DNA of 64,000 nucleotides from Solea solea (taxonomy: Eukaryota; Chordata; Actinopteri; Pleuronectiformes; Soleidae): contig NC_081141.1 of the NCBI RefSeq assembly GCF_958295425.1, positions 28,504,855-28,568,854 of the forward strand. Direction: 5' to 3'. The notes under the pieces were generated by a model. It saw only the letters and a program-made list of their open reading frames with translations. It was not told the DNA's origin and searched no databases. Below are positions 20,912-33,044 of the stretch, piece by piece (positions within the stretch are counted from its first letter, which is position 1; the number at the start of each line of letters is the position of its first letter). A program made the translations under genes and the position numbers.

Positions 20912-21210
20912 ATGTCACGTTCAAAGTCACTTATAGATGTCATATGTAACTTATTATCTAAATGGGTTGGCGTTAAGGGTGCAGCCAACTCCTGTGGAGT
21001 TCCGCAGGGTTCAATTCTCGGTCCTCTACTTTTTCTTTGTATGCGCTTCCACCTTGGTTCTGTTCTCAGAAAACATGGCATATCTTTACATTGCTATGCT
21101 GATGAGAGACAGATTTATGTCCCTCTGTAGCTAAACTTTCAGAATGTCTTAGTGACATCATTACCATTTCCTGAACCTCAATGACAAGGAGACGGAGGTT
21201 CCTGGCTCCC
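20912..21210 (+). mobile_element. L2/CR1-like LINE reverse-transcriptase fragment
   Basis: The plus-strand frame reads WVGVKGAANSCGVPQGSILG, then PLLF and later LRKHGISLHCYADERQIYVP. GVPQGSILGPLLF is RT motif 4 and YADE-QIY corresponds to the catalytic YADD-QIYLPL box, here with the second D replaced by E. Stop codons follow and a deletion precedes GVPQG. The copy is inactive. Confidence 0.85.
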
Positions 21211-21552
21211 GTGTATTACAGGCTTAATTTCAAAATGGTGTACAGATTTAGAGCGTCTTTTGTTAATTCATATATGGATATTTGCCGTGGCGCGTCGCAC
21301 GAGGAAGGACGACGATATATCACCAAATCGATGTTTTTGTAATGAACCACAAAAGTGGAGCCGACTCGCGTGTTTGAGCAGGCGTTAAGGTTTTTAATGA
21401 AGATAAAGTTCAAATAATCAACTCAAGGACAAACGTAGGGAGTGTTAAAATTTTAAAGAACTGTTAACTTTCTTCCCTCTTGGTTAAAACTGTTTATTTC
21501 AAGTCCGTTCTTGTCCAGAACGATTGTCCAAACGCGAGTATTTTCCTCCTCG

Positions 21553-21553
<1 letters not shown>

Positions 21554-21594
<41 letters not shown>
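21554..21594. repeat. (CTG)13 trinucleotide repeat
   Basis: An apparently pure CTG run, reading as poly-leucine on the plus strand. Confidence 0.95.
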
Positions 21595-21689
21595 ATCGAC
21601 TTCACCCTTTGTGTCAAACTACATCTGCCTCTCCTTGTTTTTCCCCGGTAATGAATTCCAAACAGAGTGAAGTAGAGGAAGAAAAGCAG

Positions 21690-21693
<4 letters not shown>

Positions 21694-21732
<39 letters not shown>
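21694..21732. repeat. (CT)n microsatellite
   Basis: About 18 CT units. Confidence 0.95.
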
Positions 21733-21734
<2 letters not shown>

Positions 21735-21739
21735 CTCTG

Positions 21740-22065
21740 CATCACAACAACACCATTTCCATTTATAATTTCAATTGTTAATTTGCATGAGGAAAAATTA
21801 GTTGGGTGACATGCCTGATGCACCCCCCCACCCTCCTCCTCCCCCTGCTTTTTTTCCTTTTCTGCTTAATTTTCCCACTAATTATAAGCAGCAATGGCAG
21901 ATTATTTACATAAATAATTGTTGTTCCGTCTGTTCACTGGTATTTTTCCTCCTCTCTTTCTTTGTCAGAGTTGTTTTGGCATTTGTCGTCCGCAGGGGCG
22001 ACTTCTCCTCTGAGAGCGTTTTCACATCCTCTCCTGAAAAGATCTTGGATCTTTTTGGCGCCTGA
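21740..22065. promoter_or_regulatory. Enhancer-like block
   Basis: Repeat-poor sequence with ATAATTTCAATTGTTAATTTG, shown in part as CAATTGTTAATTTGC, plus CTAATTATAAGCAGC and CATAAATAATTGTTG. Several TAATTA/TTAATT sites in 200 bp fit a homeodomain-bound enhancer. Inference only. Confidence 0.35.
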
Positions 22066-22228
22066 TGTTTGTTGTGGTGTTTTGCCGTCCTTTGTTCAAT
22101 AAATAGATCCGTGCTACAAAACTGAAGACGCTCATGAATAAATATGTCTTTCTATTTCACCACAGGACACATCAGACAGTTAAAGTCAGATCAACTTTTC
22201 TTATATTTAAGTTAAAAGTGAGGTCACG

Positions 22229-22307
22229 CGGCGGCGCAGTGGTTAGCGTCGTTGTCTCGACTTTTCTGTGTGGAGTTTGCATGTGCATGTGTGTGCGAGG
22301 GGTCGGC
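22229..22307 (+). mobile_element. SINE fragment, tRNA-like head joined to tail
   Basis: GGCGGCGCAGTGGTTAGCG is the A-box region of a common fish tRNA-derived SINE. It jumps to TCTGTGTGGAGTTTGCATG, the start of the tail, so the B-box region has been lost by internal deletion. Confidence 0.65.
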
Positions 22308-22309
22308 AA

Positions 22310-23000
22310 GTGTTTTAAAAGAATAAATGAAGATGTTCTAGAGTAAACCGTCTCTGCCAGTTTCACTCGCCGGGCATCGCTACTTCATGTCTCCTCATGG
22401 TGGCGCTGATCTAATGAATAAATTATTATAATATATATATTATAAATATTGGGTGGAAGTGCAGAAAACTACGTTAAGAGAGAAGACGGTGAAAGCAGCA
22501 GTGGGTCAGAGTCTCTTGTAGTTATTTTAAGATTTCTCTTGTTTTTCAATGTGTATTTATTTATATTCTCAGCGATGTGTATTACCTCGAGTAAAGTGGT
22601 TACTCTACACTAGAGAGGAACTGTTTTCACCTGTTGACGACGACCGGACACGCGGTTAAACGTCCAGTTACCGTGGATGCAGAGCAGAGGCTAAGCTAAA
22701 GGCTAAGAGGAGCAAAGGGAAGTGGTGACACAGGGTGGACAATGTCAATTTACCCCCGTAGGGGATCAGTGAAATCCCTAAGCCTACCTCTACCGACCCA
22801 TACTTACCTACCTACCTCTGCCCACCTACCCCAACCTACCTCTACTTACCCACCTTTACCTGCCTCCCTACAGTATACTCTGTATGTGACACTAACAGTC
22901 ACACACTCACAGTGAAGCGTTGTATAATTACCTCACAGTCTCAGCTGGAACACGAAGGTCCAGTTTGTTCTCGCTAACAAACGGAGCGAGGAGAGTTCGT
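22310..23000. other. Gene-free stretch with short repeats
   Basis: AT-rich dinucleotide repeats near 22.43 kb and degenerate TACCTACCTACC units near 22.80-22.86 kb. No exon seen. Confidence 0.5.
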
Positions 23001-23028
23001 GAGCGAGCGAGCGAGCGAGCGAGCGAGC
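23001..23028. repeat. (GAGC)7 microsatellite
   Basis: Seven GAGC units. Confidence 0.95.
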
Positions 23029-23059
23029 CGGGAGGAGGGCAGCGCGGGGGTGAGGGCGG

Positions 23060-23200
23060 GGGTGCACACTTTTAATTGAGGGGGAGGAAAGTGTGCATCA
23101 GTAGTGTTGTGCGGGGCGGAGGGCGATCTTCAGAGGCCAATTAATTTGGAATACAAAGCAGGAGTGCAATCTGCTCACATTTCTGTCTGGCTCCGTGGCT
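23060..23200. promoter_or_regulatory. Enhancer-like block
   Basis: Contains CACTTTTAATTGAGGGG, CAGAGGCCAATTAATTTGG and a TACAAAGCAGGAG phrase resembling a TCF/LEF site. Repeat-free between GAGC and TCC arrays. Confidence 0.35.
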
Positions 23201-23258
23201 AAAACTCACACCGGGTCTCTCTGTGAGGCGTCCGAGATCAAATTAACTCAAACACCAC

Positions 23259-23292
23259 TCCTCCTCCTCCTCCTCCTCCTCCTCCTCCTCCA
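23259..23292. repeat. (TCC)n trinucleotide repeat
   Basis: About 11 TCC units followed by CAAC tetramers. Confidence 0.95.
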
Positions 23293-25729
23293 CCAACCAA
23301 CCAACCAGCTCCCCAAGTATAACACCGCTCTGAACTCTCCAAAGACAAATCTCAGCTCACGGTGCAAATATCCCAGTTTCATCTCTTTCACACAGTTTGT
23401 TCTCCACAGTAAGAGGAGCTGCTTCTCGACCAAGTATATAAACGCTGCATCAGCCAGAAATAGCACGACTTTCCTCCACAGACCGACGACCGTGTGAAAC
23501 CGCCACAGCTCAGCCACCCGTTCTCAGATTCTCAGACTGAAACTCTCCGTAGAGACTCGGTACACGAAGGGAATCAAGACTCTTGTGTGTTCAGCAGACC
23601 GGTTTTTCTCATACCTGCTCTGTTGGTCAAAGGCCGACACGAAAGGCCAGAGAAAACTCTGATGAAAGTATCACTTTACGTGTTCTCCGATACGGACACT
23701 TTTACACAGCTGTGAAAAACACACGTGTTACCTACAGTTCAAAGTCATGACACTAACCCAGTTTTACCTCCTATAAAGAAGAAATAACCAGCCAGCAACA
23801 TGACTCGTTATTATCAGATATCAGATTATTGGACGCTGATACTGATACCAAGGTTCACATCATATCCAAGTATTTACATCACATTAACAACCCCAAAGTT
23901 CTGTGTGTGAGAATTAGTGACATCTAATGTAAACATTCAAAAGTAATTCAACTCCTCACAGCAGCATTGTGTTAGTCCCACTTTGAGAAGAACTTTCTTT
24001 TTAAGTCAGGTTTTAGTTGGACGAACTCAATATTTCACATTTTTCCAACGTTTACAGTGTGATTTGTTGTGTTGCGTCTGTCGCATCCGACATGGGAGAA
24101 ACAAGAACTCCGGAAGCCCACGTATTTTGGCCAGATGCGAAGAAGTTCGGATTTCTTTTCACCAACAATGACGGCGGGAGTTGGAGTTGGAAGTGGAAGT
24201 GGAAGTGGAAGTAACGTAGAGTTTCACGTGACCACAACTGTATGTTTGTGACATCGGAAAAAGTTGGTACTGTCGACACTTTTGTCGCATTATTTGCACA
24301 CTTTTTGCAACAGATTTTTAATCACGTTTGGTTGGTGTGAACATGTGGTGACCTGGACTTTGGCGCCACCTACTGCTTATCTCAGTGAACTAGCACAAAT
24401 TAGATAGGAAATAACATGCATAAATGTACGTTTTCTTTTCCTGAATGTTTGAAAATTTAATTTTGCGATTCATTTAAATGGACAACTGGCTATGTTCATC
24501 TCTGCCATCAGTGGAAATAATGAGTTCATATAACTCACGCGCGCGAGATACTAACGCTAAAAGAAGCTGCGTTTGGTACTTAATAGCTCGATAACTACAC
24601 ATTCTTAACTTGTAATATGTAACTTTAAGACAGAAAGAGGCTACTACACCTTACCACTCTTTGCAGAGGAGCTCTGAAGAACAGGTGGACACTTTCTCTG
24701 GGCAAAAACTGGGCATAACTGAACTGTCAGGCAGTTATGTTACTTATTATTTGTAAAGCACTTGCACGAAATAATAATTATAACATTTTTCCGTCCATGT
24801 CACCTCCAGGGCTCCGTAATAATATGTACCATGTTTCCCAAAGTCTTTATGTGGGGACCCAATTTTTGAAAGATGACGAAAAAACGCATCATAAAGAAAT
24901 GAGACGAGCACATTTTTGTTTTCTTTTCCTGGAAAAAATGAACCAAACGACCCAAAAAAACATCCAGTAGCAGTTTTTGGGGGATGAATGTTTTCCTGAG
25001 GTAAAAGTCAAACACGAGACGCTGCTGCCGTCTGGCTCAGCTAAGGCAAATCTTTACTTTGCGTCATGATTAGGAACGATGACTGTGGCGAGGTATGAGC
25101 AGAAAAGCACGAGAGACACCGAGAAAATGAAAACAGGAGAAAAAAAGGGGGAAGATGGAGGAGGGAATTGAGTGACGTGAACGGATGCCTGACCTGAGAG
25201 ACAAAGGAATCTTTCAAACTCTTCCTCACCATTACTCGGCCTGTCACGTTAGCCCTCGCCACCGCTCTTATAAATTAACCATTTCACAGAGGAGCTCAAT
25301 CCCGCCGCAGCCCCTCTCTTCTCCACAATTAGGTTTCTCTCTCTCTCTCTTTGTGAGCCCTTCCTTATCTCTGGGCTTTTACTCGGGGCCTTCATCGGCG
25401 CGGACATACATCAGGATTTTCCTTTTCATCCCATTCTTATTCAAACCCTCATCCTCATGAGTGCACAGCATTCATCACCGCTTTTTAAGATTCTGGGAAG
25501 GATTGTGGCTGCAGCCATTTACAAAAACCTACAGGAACGTATATGTGCGGCTGGAAGAGAGCGGACAATCAAACGTTCACTGGACAATGGATGTTCTCGT
25601 CGTCATGTACTCGAGCACAGAAGGACACATTTTTATAAACAGGACTCGAGACGTGAAGACGGTGAAGATTTTGGGACTAAACACTAACACAGTGATATCT
25701 TAGGAATGTGCTCAGAGAGTCCATTGAAA
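23293..25729. other. Gene-free stretch
   Basis: Contains GGAAGT repeats at about 24175-24213, a CTCF-like core at 24362-24376 and an unremarkable block near 25.15-25.48 kb. Short frames, the longest 100 codons at 23.2-23.5 kb, begin in simple repeats and are not recognised. Confidence 0.45.
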
Positions 25730-25965
25730 AAATCTACGTTTGAAGCTCACGGGGACACAGCGGCTGCTGGTCCACTGCTGCCTCGTGTGGCCGGTTTGTG
25801 ACACTGAGGCAAATCTGGACAAAAGTCTTTAAACACCAAAGTCACAAAATCACACATTAAACGTACTGAAGGAGGCAGTAGTGAGTCAAACAGTCCCATG
25901 TGCTGTGATGTGAAATCGTTTATCTTCTCTATTGGCTTTGGTGCAGGAGAGGGAGTGGTTGACTC
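25730..25965 (-). mobile_element. Short DNA transposon, family C, minus copy
   Basis: Its reverse complement matches 60.29-60.53 kb over most of its length: CTCCTGCACCAAAG, ACATCACAGCACA, CAGATTTGCCTCAGTG and CACACGAGGCAGCAGTGGAC. It has no coding capacity. Confidence 0.7.
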
Positions 25966-26699
25966 TTAAACTCGTCAGGAATAAACTGATCTAATACATC
26001 TATCTTTTTTTTTTTTTAAATAGTTTCCTCTCTGTTTAGTTTAATTTATTAGGATTCTCATTGGCCTGTTTACGCCAGGCGACAGTTGCGCCCCCCTGTG
26101 GTCCCTGTAAGTCCTTTGAGGTTCAGACTGTACCGTGAAGGAGGGTTCATTGGCAGAAAGTGAATATACTCCACATGAGTGTGTTTCTATAAGCGTATAA
26201 TTGCTCTAAAACAATGAAAGAAAAGTTTTTTATAACCTTAGAACAACCTTCAACGAGTCCTCAGTCCATCAGTTCCTTCTCTTGTTTGCCGTTTCCACCA
26301 TTTTTCCCGGAACAACAAAAATACTAAAACCGGAGTTAAGTTATTTCTATACGAAAACCCTTTAAAACATTCAACCTTTTTTAAAGACACTGATATTTTG
26401 ACCGCCCTCCATCATAGACATATTTAATAATTCTATTTTAGAAGGTTTTAAGCACAAATCAAAAATGTGCATAAAAGAGAGAGGCTGATGTAAACCCACT
26501 CATTAATCCTCTGTCTCCTGCTGAAGTTGGCCTGTCTCACTCTGTCACCCTTGCTCTCTCGCTCTATCTTCCCCTCGCAGTCTTGCTCTTCCTCTCTTTT
26601 CTCCCCCCCCCCCTCTGCTCTGTATCTGTAGCTCATTGGCGATGCGGGGAGCATAGCTGCAGCCGTAGACCTCTGCACAGAAACACCCGGCAGACAAGA

Positions 26700-27060
26700 A
26701 AAATGACGGCCGGCGCAATCTCATTTTCTGAGGGGGCTGCAAGTCAGGCAGGAAACGGCTATTATTCCATCGACACTGTCGGCATTAAGTTATTTCCTTC
26801 TCTAAATACGGGAATGTTCATGAATATCTATTGAGTTCCAGGTGCGAGAGTTGGAGGTTTTTTGTCGCCACACACTCGGATGATTGCAGCCCTATATTCT
26901 GCCCGCTGCACCCTCACTTCTGAGATTGAAGTGAAAGACAATGGTAGTGGAAATTGGCTAATAAATCCAGACGAGGCGGTTTGAGCAATACTGCCAGCTC
27001 ATGCATGCTTTTAAGAAGAATAAAACCTTCTGGCTTTTCTCAACCTTTTGCTTTTTTCTA
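26700..27060. promoter_or_regulatory. Enhancer-like block
   Basis: Long repeat-free segment with GGCATTAAGTTATTTCC, GTTCATGAATATCTATTG, GAAATTGGCTAATAAATCC and CTCATGCATGCTTTTAAG. It ends where the TA/TG array starts. Conservation is untested. Confidence 0.35.
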
Positions 27061-27099
27061 AAAAATGAGGTGACCGACGACATAAATAGCTAAATCTTC

Positions 27100-27520
27100 C
27101 TTAATATATATATATATCTATATATATATATATATATGTGTTTGTGTATATATTTATATATATGTATAGATATATATATATATATGTATGTATATGTGTT
27201 TATATATGTGTATATATGTATGTATATATGTGTATATATATGTGTGTGTATATATGTGTATATATGTGTGTGTATATATGTGTATATATGTATATGTGTA
27301 TATATGTATATGTATATATGTATATGTATATATGTATATGTGTATATATGTATATGTGTATATATGTATGTATATGTATGTATATATGTATGTATATGTA
27401 TGTATATATGTGTGTATATATATATGTGTATGTATATATATATATATATGTGTATATATATATGTATATATACATATATGTATATATGTATATATATATA
27501 TGTATATGTATACAGACATA
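27100..27520. repeat. (TATATG)/(TGTA) array
   Basis: About 420 bp of TA, TG and TATG units with variable spacing. Both strands stay open in several frames for 130-180 codons (CIYVYICV or YIHIYIY) purely because the repeat lacks stops in those phases. These are not genes. Confidence 0.97.
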
Positions 27521-28040
27521 TATGTAGGCCCAAATGTGGATTTCTTTTTGGAAGGATTTGCTGTGTGGCCAAAGTCATGCCAAACCATATCTGCATGTGC
27601 ACACAGCGTCTATATTTCAAATGAATGGATGAGACGATGTGCTTGTGCTGATAAGTTTGCCAGAATCAGAATCATTAAGAGTGGAGAACGCAGCGTGGAA
27701 AGAGATGAAGCTCCAGACAGAACTTGAGGCCACGAGCATTTGTTACACGTGCGCTTTTCTTTTCTCAGGCTACGTCCACCTCACTCACTCACATTTTGTC
27801 TTCAAAAACACGTTCATGTTGCTGCTGCTGTCCACATTAATGCAACGTTTTCAAGCACCGATATCGGACAGAGGTGGATCACTTTGAAAACAATAACTTT
27901 ACAGATGAAAAACTCTCATTTTGTGGGCTCATTCTTTGTTATTATGGAAAAATTCTTTAGTTAATGAGGACATTTATTTTCAGTTACTAATTAAAATGAG
28001 CTCAATCTATCACTGCTTTTCATTAATGACACAAAAATCA
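27521..28040. other. Gene-free stretch
   Basis: Unique-looking sequence between two repeat blocks. An 82-codon frame (27639-27887) is unrecognised. Confidence 0.4.
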
Positions 28041-28044
28041 TTTT

Positions 28045-28620
28045 CTTAACTCCTTGCATTTATGTTTACTTTTGAGTTTACGATCTAAATAAATAAATAA
28101 CAGTATTTCATAAGTCAGTTTTCCCAGTAACATCAAATTAACTCAGTAAACATAAAGATTAGACAAGTCTTGTAAGCTAGCTGTCTGTTGCTAAAAGGCT
28201 AGCTGTCTGTTGCTAAGTGTCTTAGTGTCTGTTCATAAGTAGCTAGCTGCATGTTGCTAAGATGCTGTCTGCAGCTAAGAGTCTTGGTGTGTGTTTCCCT
28301 AAGGAGCTAGCTGCCTGTTGCTAAGAGTCCCAGTGTATGTGTGTTCAAAAGAAGCTAGCTTCCTGTTGCTAAGAAACTAGCTGTCTGTAGCTAAGAGTCT
28401 TGGTGTGTGTTTCCCTAAGGAGCTAGCTGCCTGTTGCTAAGAGTCCCAGTGTATGTGTGTTCAAAAGAAGCTAGCTGCATGTTGCTAAGAAACTAGCTGT
28501 CTGTAGCTAAGAGTCTGGTGTGTGTATGTTCATAAGAAGCTAGCTACCTGTTGCTAAGAAGATAGCTGATTGTTACTTAGAAGCTAGGTAGGTGTGTGTG
28601 TGTGTGTGTTAGCTAGCTCG
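28045..28620. repeat. CTAGCTGTCTGTTGCTAAG minisatellite and left arm of an inverted repeat
   Basis: Units of GCTAGCTGTCTGTTGCTAAG vary in spacing, with a higher-order unit of about 116 bp (AGCTAAGAGTCTTGGTGTG at 28273 and 28389). The part at 28050-28200 is the reverse complement of 30.22-30.36 kb. Confidence 0.85.
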
Positions 28621-30211
28621 CTCCTAGTTCCACAAGTGCATTAACACTCATGGTGAGATATGACACGAAATATGACTCAATCTAACTCTAACGCTCCTTT
28701 TGAGCAGGTTCTGTGTCGCGTACGTGCTGCTAAATTTAATTTATGGACAAACTGAAGGTATTATGAACTTGTTAGCAAGCTAATGCTGTCACATGTTGGT
28801 GATTAACAAGAGGAAAAAAGAGTTTTACTCTCAAAGGACATTTAAAAGATGACCATAGTGCTTTTTTATTTGTTAGTTTCCTCCTGACATGTGGCCGCAG
28901 ACTGTTTTCTTTCACGTGAAAACACCGTTTTCAAATGAAAACATAGCATGGACGTAGCCTCTGGCTGTAATTTCTTTGTTTGTCGTGAATCAGAGCTGGA
29001 GGAGGAGGACGTTAGAGAAGGGACAAGGACAGAGACAGAGCCGGAGGACAACCAGCAGCTGCTAATCTATGATTTTAGTGACCAGTTACCTCCCACTGCA
29101 ACACAGGCAGCCAGAGGAGAAGGAAGGAGGGAGAAAGAGAGAGAGAGAGAGAGAAGGAGGTGTGGAGCGCTGCTTACATGTGTCCACTCAGAGGCAGTCC
29201 ATCGTGGAGAGGAGACGGGGCCAGAATTGATTGAAGGTGTTGGACCATAAATGAAGTTATTGATTTCGGGGTCAGACTCGCAGGATGAGGTCTTGAAATA
29301 AATTGAAATAAACATATCAATACATCAAGTATATTACACCCCGAGCACACACATACACTTTTACAGATATATTATGAACCTTGTTTAGCCTAATAGATAC
29401 TTGATTAATGTACACGTAATGGCTTTTATAGATAACTGGAGGAAATGGGTAAACTAGGCTGTTATTTCTTATTATTATTGTTCCAAATAATCCGTTTCTT
29501 TGGTGAGAGTTATTGCACACTTGCTGATTAATGGAAATTAGAGATTATTGATGGAAAAAGAGGAGATTATTTTTCATGGTCTCTTGACTTCTTCTGTAAT
29601 AGGGCTGTCGATTTTTTTTTTTTTTCTCCAAAAATCAAGTTTTAATGAATATCATGTGACACACGACTCCGACAGTATGACAACGCTGAACTCTGGTTCA
29701 GCAGATTTGTTCACTGTACATTAGAAATACGTCCTCGCGCTGCTTTTCAGACGCTCTGGTGTCACAACCGTCCACTTGGGAGGACACTTTAGCTTCTCTC
29801 CTCCATGTTAACAGCAAAACAACACAAACATCCCTGTTTTTTTGTCTTGTTTTATGAATGAAGAGGGCATTCAAGGGCCAAGTTGAGCTCACAGCACCCT
29901 CTGCTGGACCACCACAGTAGTAACCTTAAACAGTCTGATGCTTTTTTGGCTGTATCTTTTTAACTTAAATGGGTTTTTAAGGTTTAAAACTATGGTTAAA
30001 TTGTGATTATTTTTATATTTAATGTGAGAAAGTGAGATGACTCACTCCATTAAAATGAATGTTGTTCATCTCTTCAGTGATGGAAAGATGTGTGACAGTG
30101 TGACTACTTCATATTATGTGAAAAACGTGTATTTTATTTCATAGAATCAACTAATACAATGAAAGTTTATCTGTCGAGGCGAGGCGAGCTGGGACCATGG
30201 GTGGAAAAGGG
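28621..30211. other. Interior between inverted arms
   Basis: About 1.6 kb with no recognisable transposase. A 100-codon frame from 28948 contains SELEEEDVREGTRTETEPED, is not recognised and merges into a GA repeat. A CTCF-like core lies at 29892-29906. A block at 29.50-29.58 kb with GATTAATGGAAATTAGAG may be regulatory. Confidence 0.4.
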
Positions 30212-30365
30212 CTTAACTCTTAGCTACAGACAGCTAGCTCGTTATGAACACACACTAAGACTCTTAGCTACAGACAGCTAGCTTACAAGTCTGGATGTTT
30301 AATCTTTGTTTGTCTACTGTTTCATTTAGATACTAAACTCAAAAGTAAAAACAAACGGTGTGTAG
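30212..30365. repeat. Right arm of the 28-30 kb inverted repeat
   Basis: Contains TTAGCTACAGACAGCTAGC twice and AGCTAGCTTACAAGTCTGG, which mirror CTTGTAAGCTAGCTGTCTG at 28.17 kb. The match continues through ACTAAACTCAAAAGTAAA against TTTACTTTTGAGTTTACG. Confidence 0.8.
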
Positions 30366-30429
30366 TTAAGTTTCATTTTATAGCGTTAACCTACAGAATG
30401 AAAGTAAAATCATAAAAATTATGTATATT

Positions 30430-31690
30430 TTACAAGAGTAAATGATTGTAAGTTATTTTTTATTGTTAGCGTTCTGGGAAAAGGTCAACACAAGAGTAGT
30501 AAAAGAAAAAAGCCGGTCGGTGGCTTTTGTTTTGAAAGCCAGATTGAAAGGAAGTAAAGGTGAACATAAGTGCTCGGTTACAACTACACAGCACAAAAAA
30601 CTTTTAATTTTACGGGGGAATTCTCGGATGAAGTACTAAAATGTGTAGTGATTCGACAGGAAGTCAACATACTTCGCACAGGCGGTGAACAAATCGGGTT
30701 TTCCGGTGCAAATTTGTGATTTTACAAACATAATATTCCAACTTTTTAACAATGTTTTAATTGAACTTTTTTGATATCCAGTATGGTGATTTTGATGCTC
30801 ATTTCTCCCAAACATCATACAAGCTTTACTGTGTAACAATAGAGAGTGGATTATTGTAACTGTCACAAATTTCAGAGTAAAACAAAACTAAAAAAAGTCA
30901 GCGGTGAGAGTGACACCACTCACTTTTTTTGAAATAAAAAAAAAATCAATTTCATCTGCATAATAAAAGAATAAAGAGAGCACTATAAAGTGAGCACTCA
31001 GGAAAGGTTAAAGCACTTCCAATTTATGGGTCAGAGGGAAACGCTTTAGCTGGAAGACGGGGGAGAAATTACTTTTTGCTGCGAGACCCAACAGAATCTG
31101 AGAGTAAAGACATGGAAGCCAATTAAGAGAAAGGTCAGAGCATAAAAGAGGAAAGAAAGACCAAAGTCATCTCTGCCTCTTCAACCGTCACTTCACCAAC
31201 TCTCTACAGCCGCACAAATGTCTTTATGTCGTCTGTAATGACAATTTGTTTTATGAAGCGTGTTTCTCACACGATGAATAAACGCTTATTTCCACCCACT
31301 CGTGTTCAAGCATTAATGCATGTACTGTATTACTGTAAAAAGTAAAAAAAAAAACATGTATACAAACACGTAAACGCGGAGGATAATAATCTAAACTGTT
31401 AAATCACTTATCTTTATGTTACAGACTCAAAGCCTCAGATGTCACAAACATAATAAAATTTATAAATAAAAATAGTGAGATTAAGTGAGCATTAACTTTA
31501 TTTTGACTAATCTCATCTCATCTTATTTTACCTTATCTTAACTAAGATAATCTTATTTGACCTTATTTTAACTAATCTAATCTTATCTTAACTAATCTAC
31601 TCTTAATTTAACTTATTTTAACTAATCTCATGTTATTTACCTTTATTTATTTATTTTTTAAATGATCTTATCTAATCATAAACTAATTAA
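30430..31690. other. Gene-free stretch, partly enhancer-like
   Basis: The segment 31000-31200 (TTCCAATTTATGGGTCAG, GGAAGCCAATTAAGAG) is repeat-free and may be regulatory. 31500-31660 is a degenerate array of TCTTATCTTAACTAATC units. Confidence 0.35.
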
Positions 31691-31698
31691 ACAAATCA

Positions 31699-31766
31699 CA
31701 TTTTTGGGATATGAACCGGTGACCTTCTTGCTGTGTGGCACCAGTGTTAGCCACTTCACCACTGTG
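31699..31766 (-). mobile_element. tRNA-derived SINE head, minus strand
   Basis: On the minus strand, AGTGGTGAAGTGGCTAACAC fills the A-box position, ACACAGCAAGAAGGTCACC the middle and GGTTCATATCC the B box. The order matches the common fish SINE head. The 3' tail is not recognised, so the copy is truncated. Confidence 0.65.
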
Positions 31767-31897
31767 TGTGAACCCGTAATAGAATCATATCTCATACATT
31801 TTTTATTCCCACAAGTTCCTTCAGTGTTTTACATGAGGAAATTACAGGGAAACGTTTAACCTCAACAACCACAAACCATCATTAAATCATTCACTCT

Positions 31898-31925
31898 GTG
31901 TGTGTGTGTGTGTGCGTGTGTGTGT
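31898..31925. repeat. (GT)n microsatellite
   Basis: GT run with one GC interruption. Confidence 0.9.
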
Positions 31926-32019
31926 CCGTACATGTGTCCATGTATGTGCTGAGATTTAATGCCCATGGTTAAATGAGTATTTTCTCGTTGCTGTAAGACG
32001 AGTGAGACAGATTTAGTTT

Positions 32020-32125
32020 TTATTTAAATTGCCTCCAGTTAAACTGCAGCAGATACAATTATTACAGCGACTGTTTAATTACTGACTCGTTCATTATCGC
32101 TGAATGAAAAACATTATCAGTCCAG
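32020..32125. promoter_or_regulatory. Enhancer-like block
   Basis: Repeat-free with ATACAATTATTACAGC, GTTTAATTACTGACTCG and CATTATCGCTGAATG. Function inferred from site content. Confidence 0.25.
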
Positions 32126-33019
32126 TATAATGTGAACGTACTGAGTCTGTGTGACTGGAGTGCTAAGTGTGTGCAGGAAATGTGTCGTTACATGATGGAA
32201 ATTTTATTTTGTAAATTTACATATTTATATATTTATATATACGGAGCTTTTGTGGCTCAGTCGGGACACTGCACACACACTGGTGTGTTCTTTAAACAAA
32301 CAACATTCACGTGTGTATTTTACTACTTACTGTGTCTGTCTCCATTTATTTGTCCATGTGAGATGGGGGCGGGAGCATCTCGTTCAGCTATATAATGGTG
32401 TCGGTGTCATCTGCATATATCTATATCCACATTTTTACCGATTTCTCTCACATTTCTCATCCAAATGTAGCCAAACTCGGCGCTGCACACACTGGTGCGC
32501 TAACTAAATCACCTGCCAAGTTTGGAGCCTCTCAATCAATCTGTTGGACAGTTATGTGATTAACAGTCAGACAGACAGACAGACAGACAGACGATCCTTC
32601 ACGATCTCAATTGTAAGGCGAATATCGACCTTTGGAAAAGAGGACATTTTCAGAAAGTGAAAATGTTCTCCCTTTCTGAAAAAAACGTCTTTGCTTTCAG
32701 ATCATGTCCTCGCCTTCTGAAAATGTCCTCACTTCCTAAAAATGTCCCTTAGAATCAACTAATACTGTATTATAATAATAATAATAATGTCTTCAAAAAA
32801 AAAAGTCTTCACTTTGTGAAAATGTCCTCGCTTTTTCAAAATGTATTTTTTGGTTATTGTTAGATTCATATTGTTAATAAATGATTTAAATTTGACAATA
32901 AGGTCTTAGTGTGGGACGTTGTAAACAAACGATGGACATTATATCAGACACGACACCGTGTAGATTGAGAATCAAATCAGTTATTTGGAGAATCCTGACC
33001 CCTCATGTATCTGTATGTC

Positions 33020-33044
33020 TGTGTGTGTGTGTGTGTGTGTGTGT
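33020..33044. repeat. (GT)12 microsatellite
   Basis: GT dinucleotides. Confidence 0.95.

Noticed and set aside
27090..27727. Open frames of 129-179 codons on both strands
   Set aside because: They are readings of the TATATG array on both strands at once, with IYIY or VYIC content.
28165..28620. CRISPR-like array
   Set aside because: The repeats are contiguous, variable and without unique spacers of constant length; this is a eukaryotic minisatellite.
32250..32510. tRNA-like GTGGCTCAGTCGGGA at 32.25 kb
   Set aside because: Only an A-box-like phrase is present; no B box follows at a usable distance.
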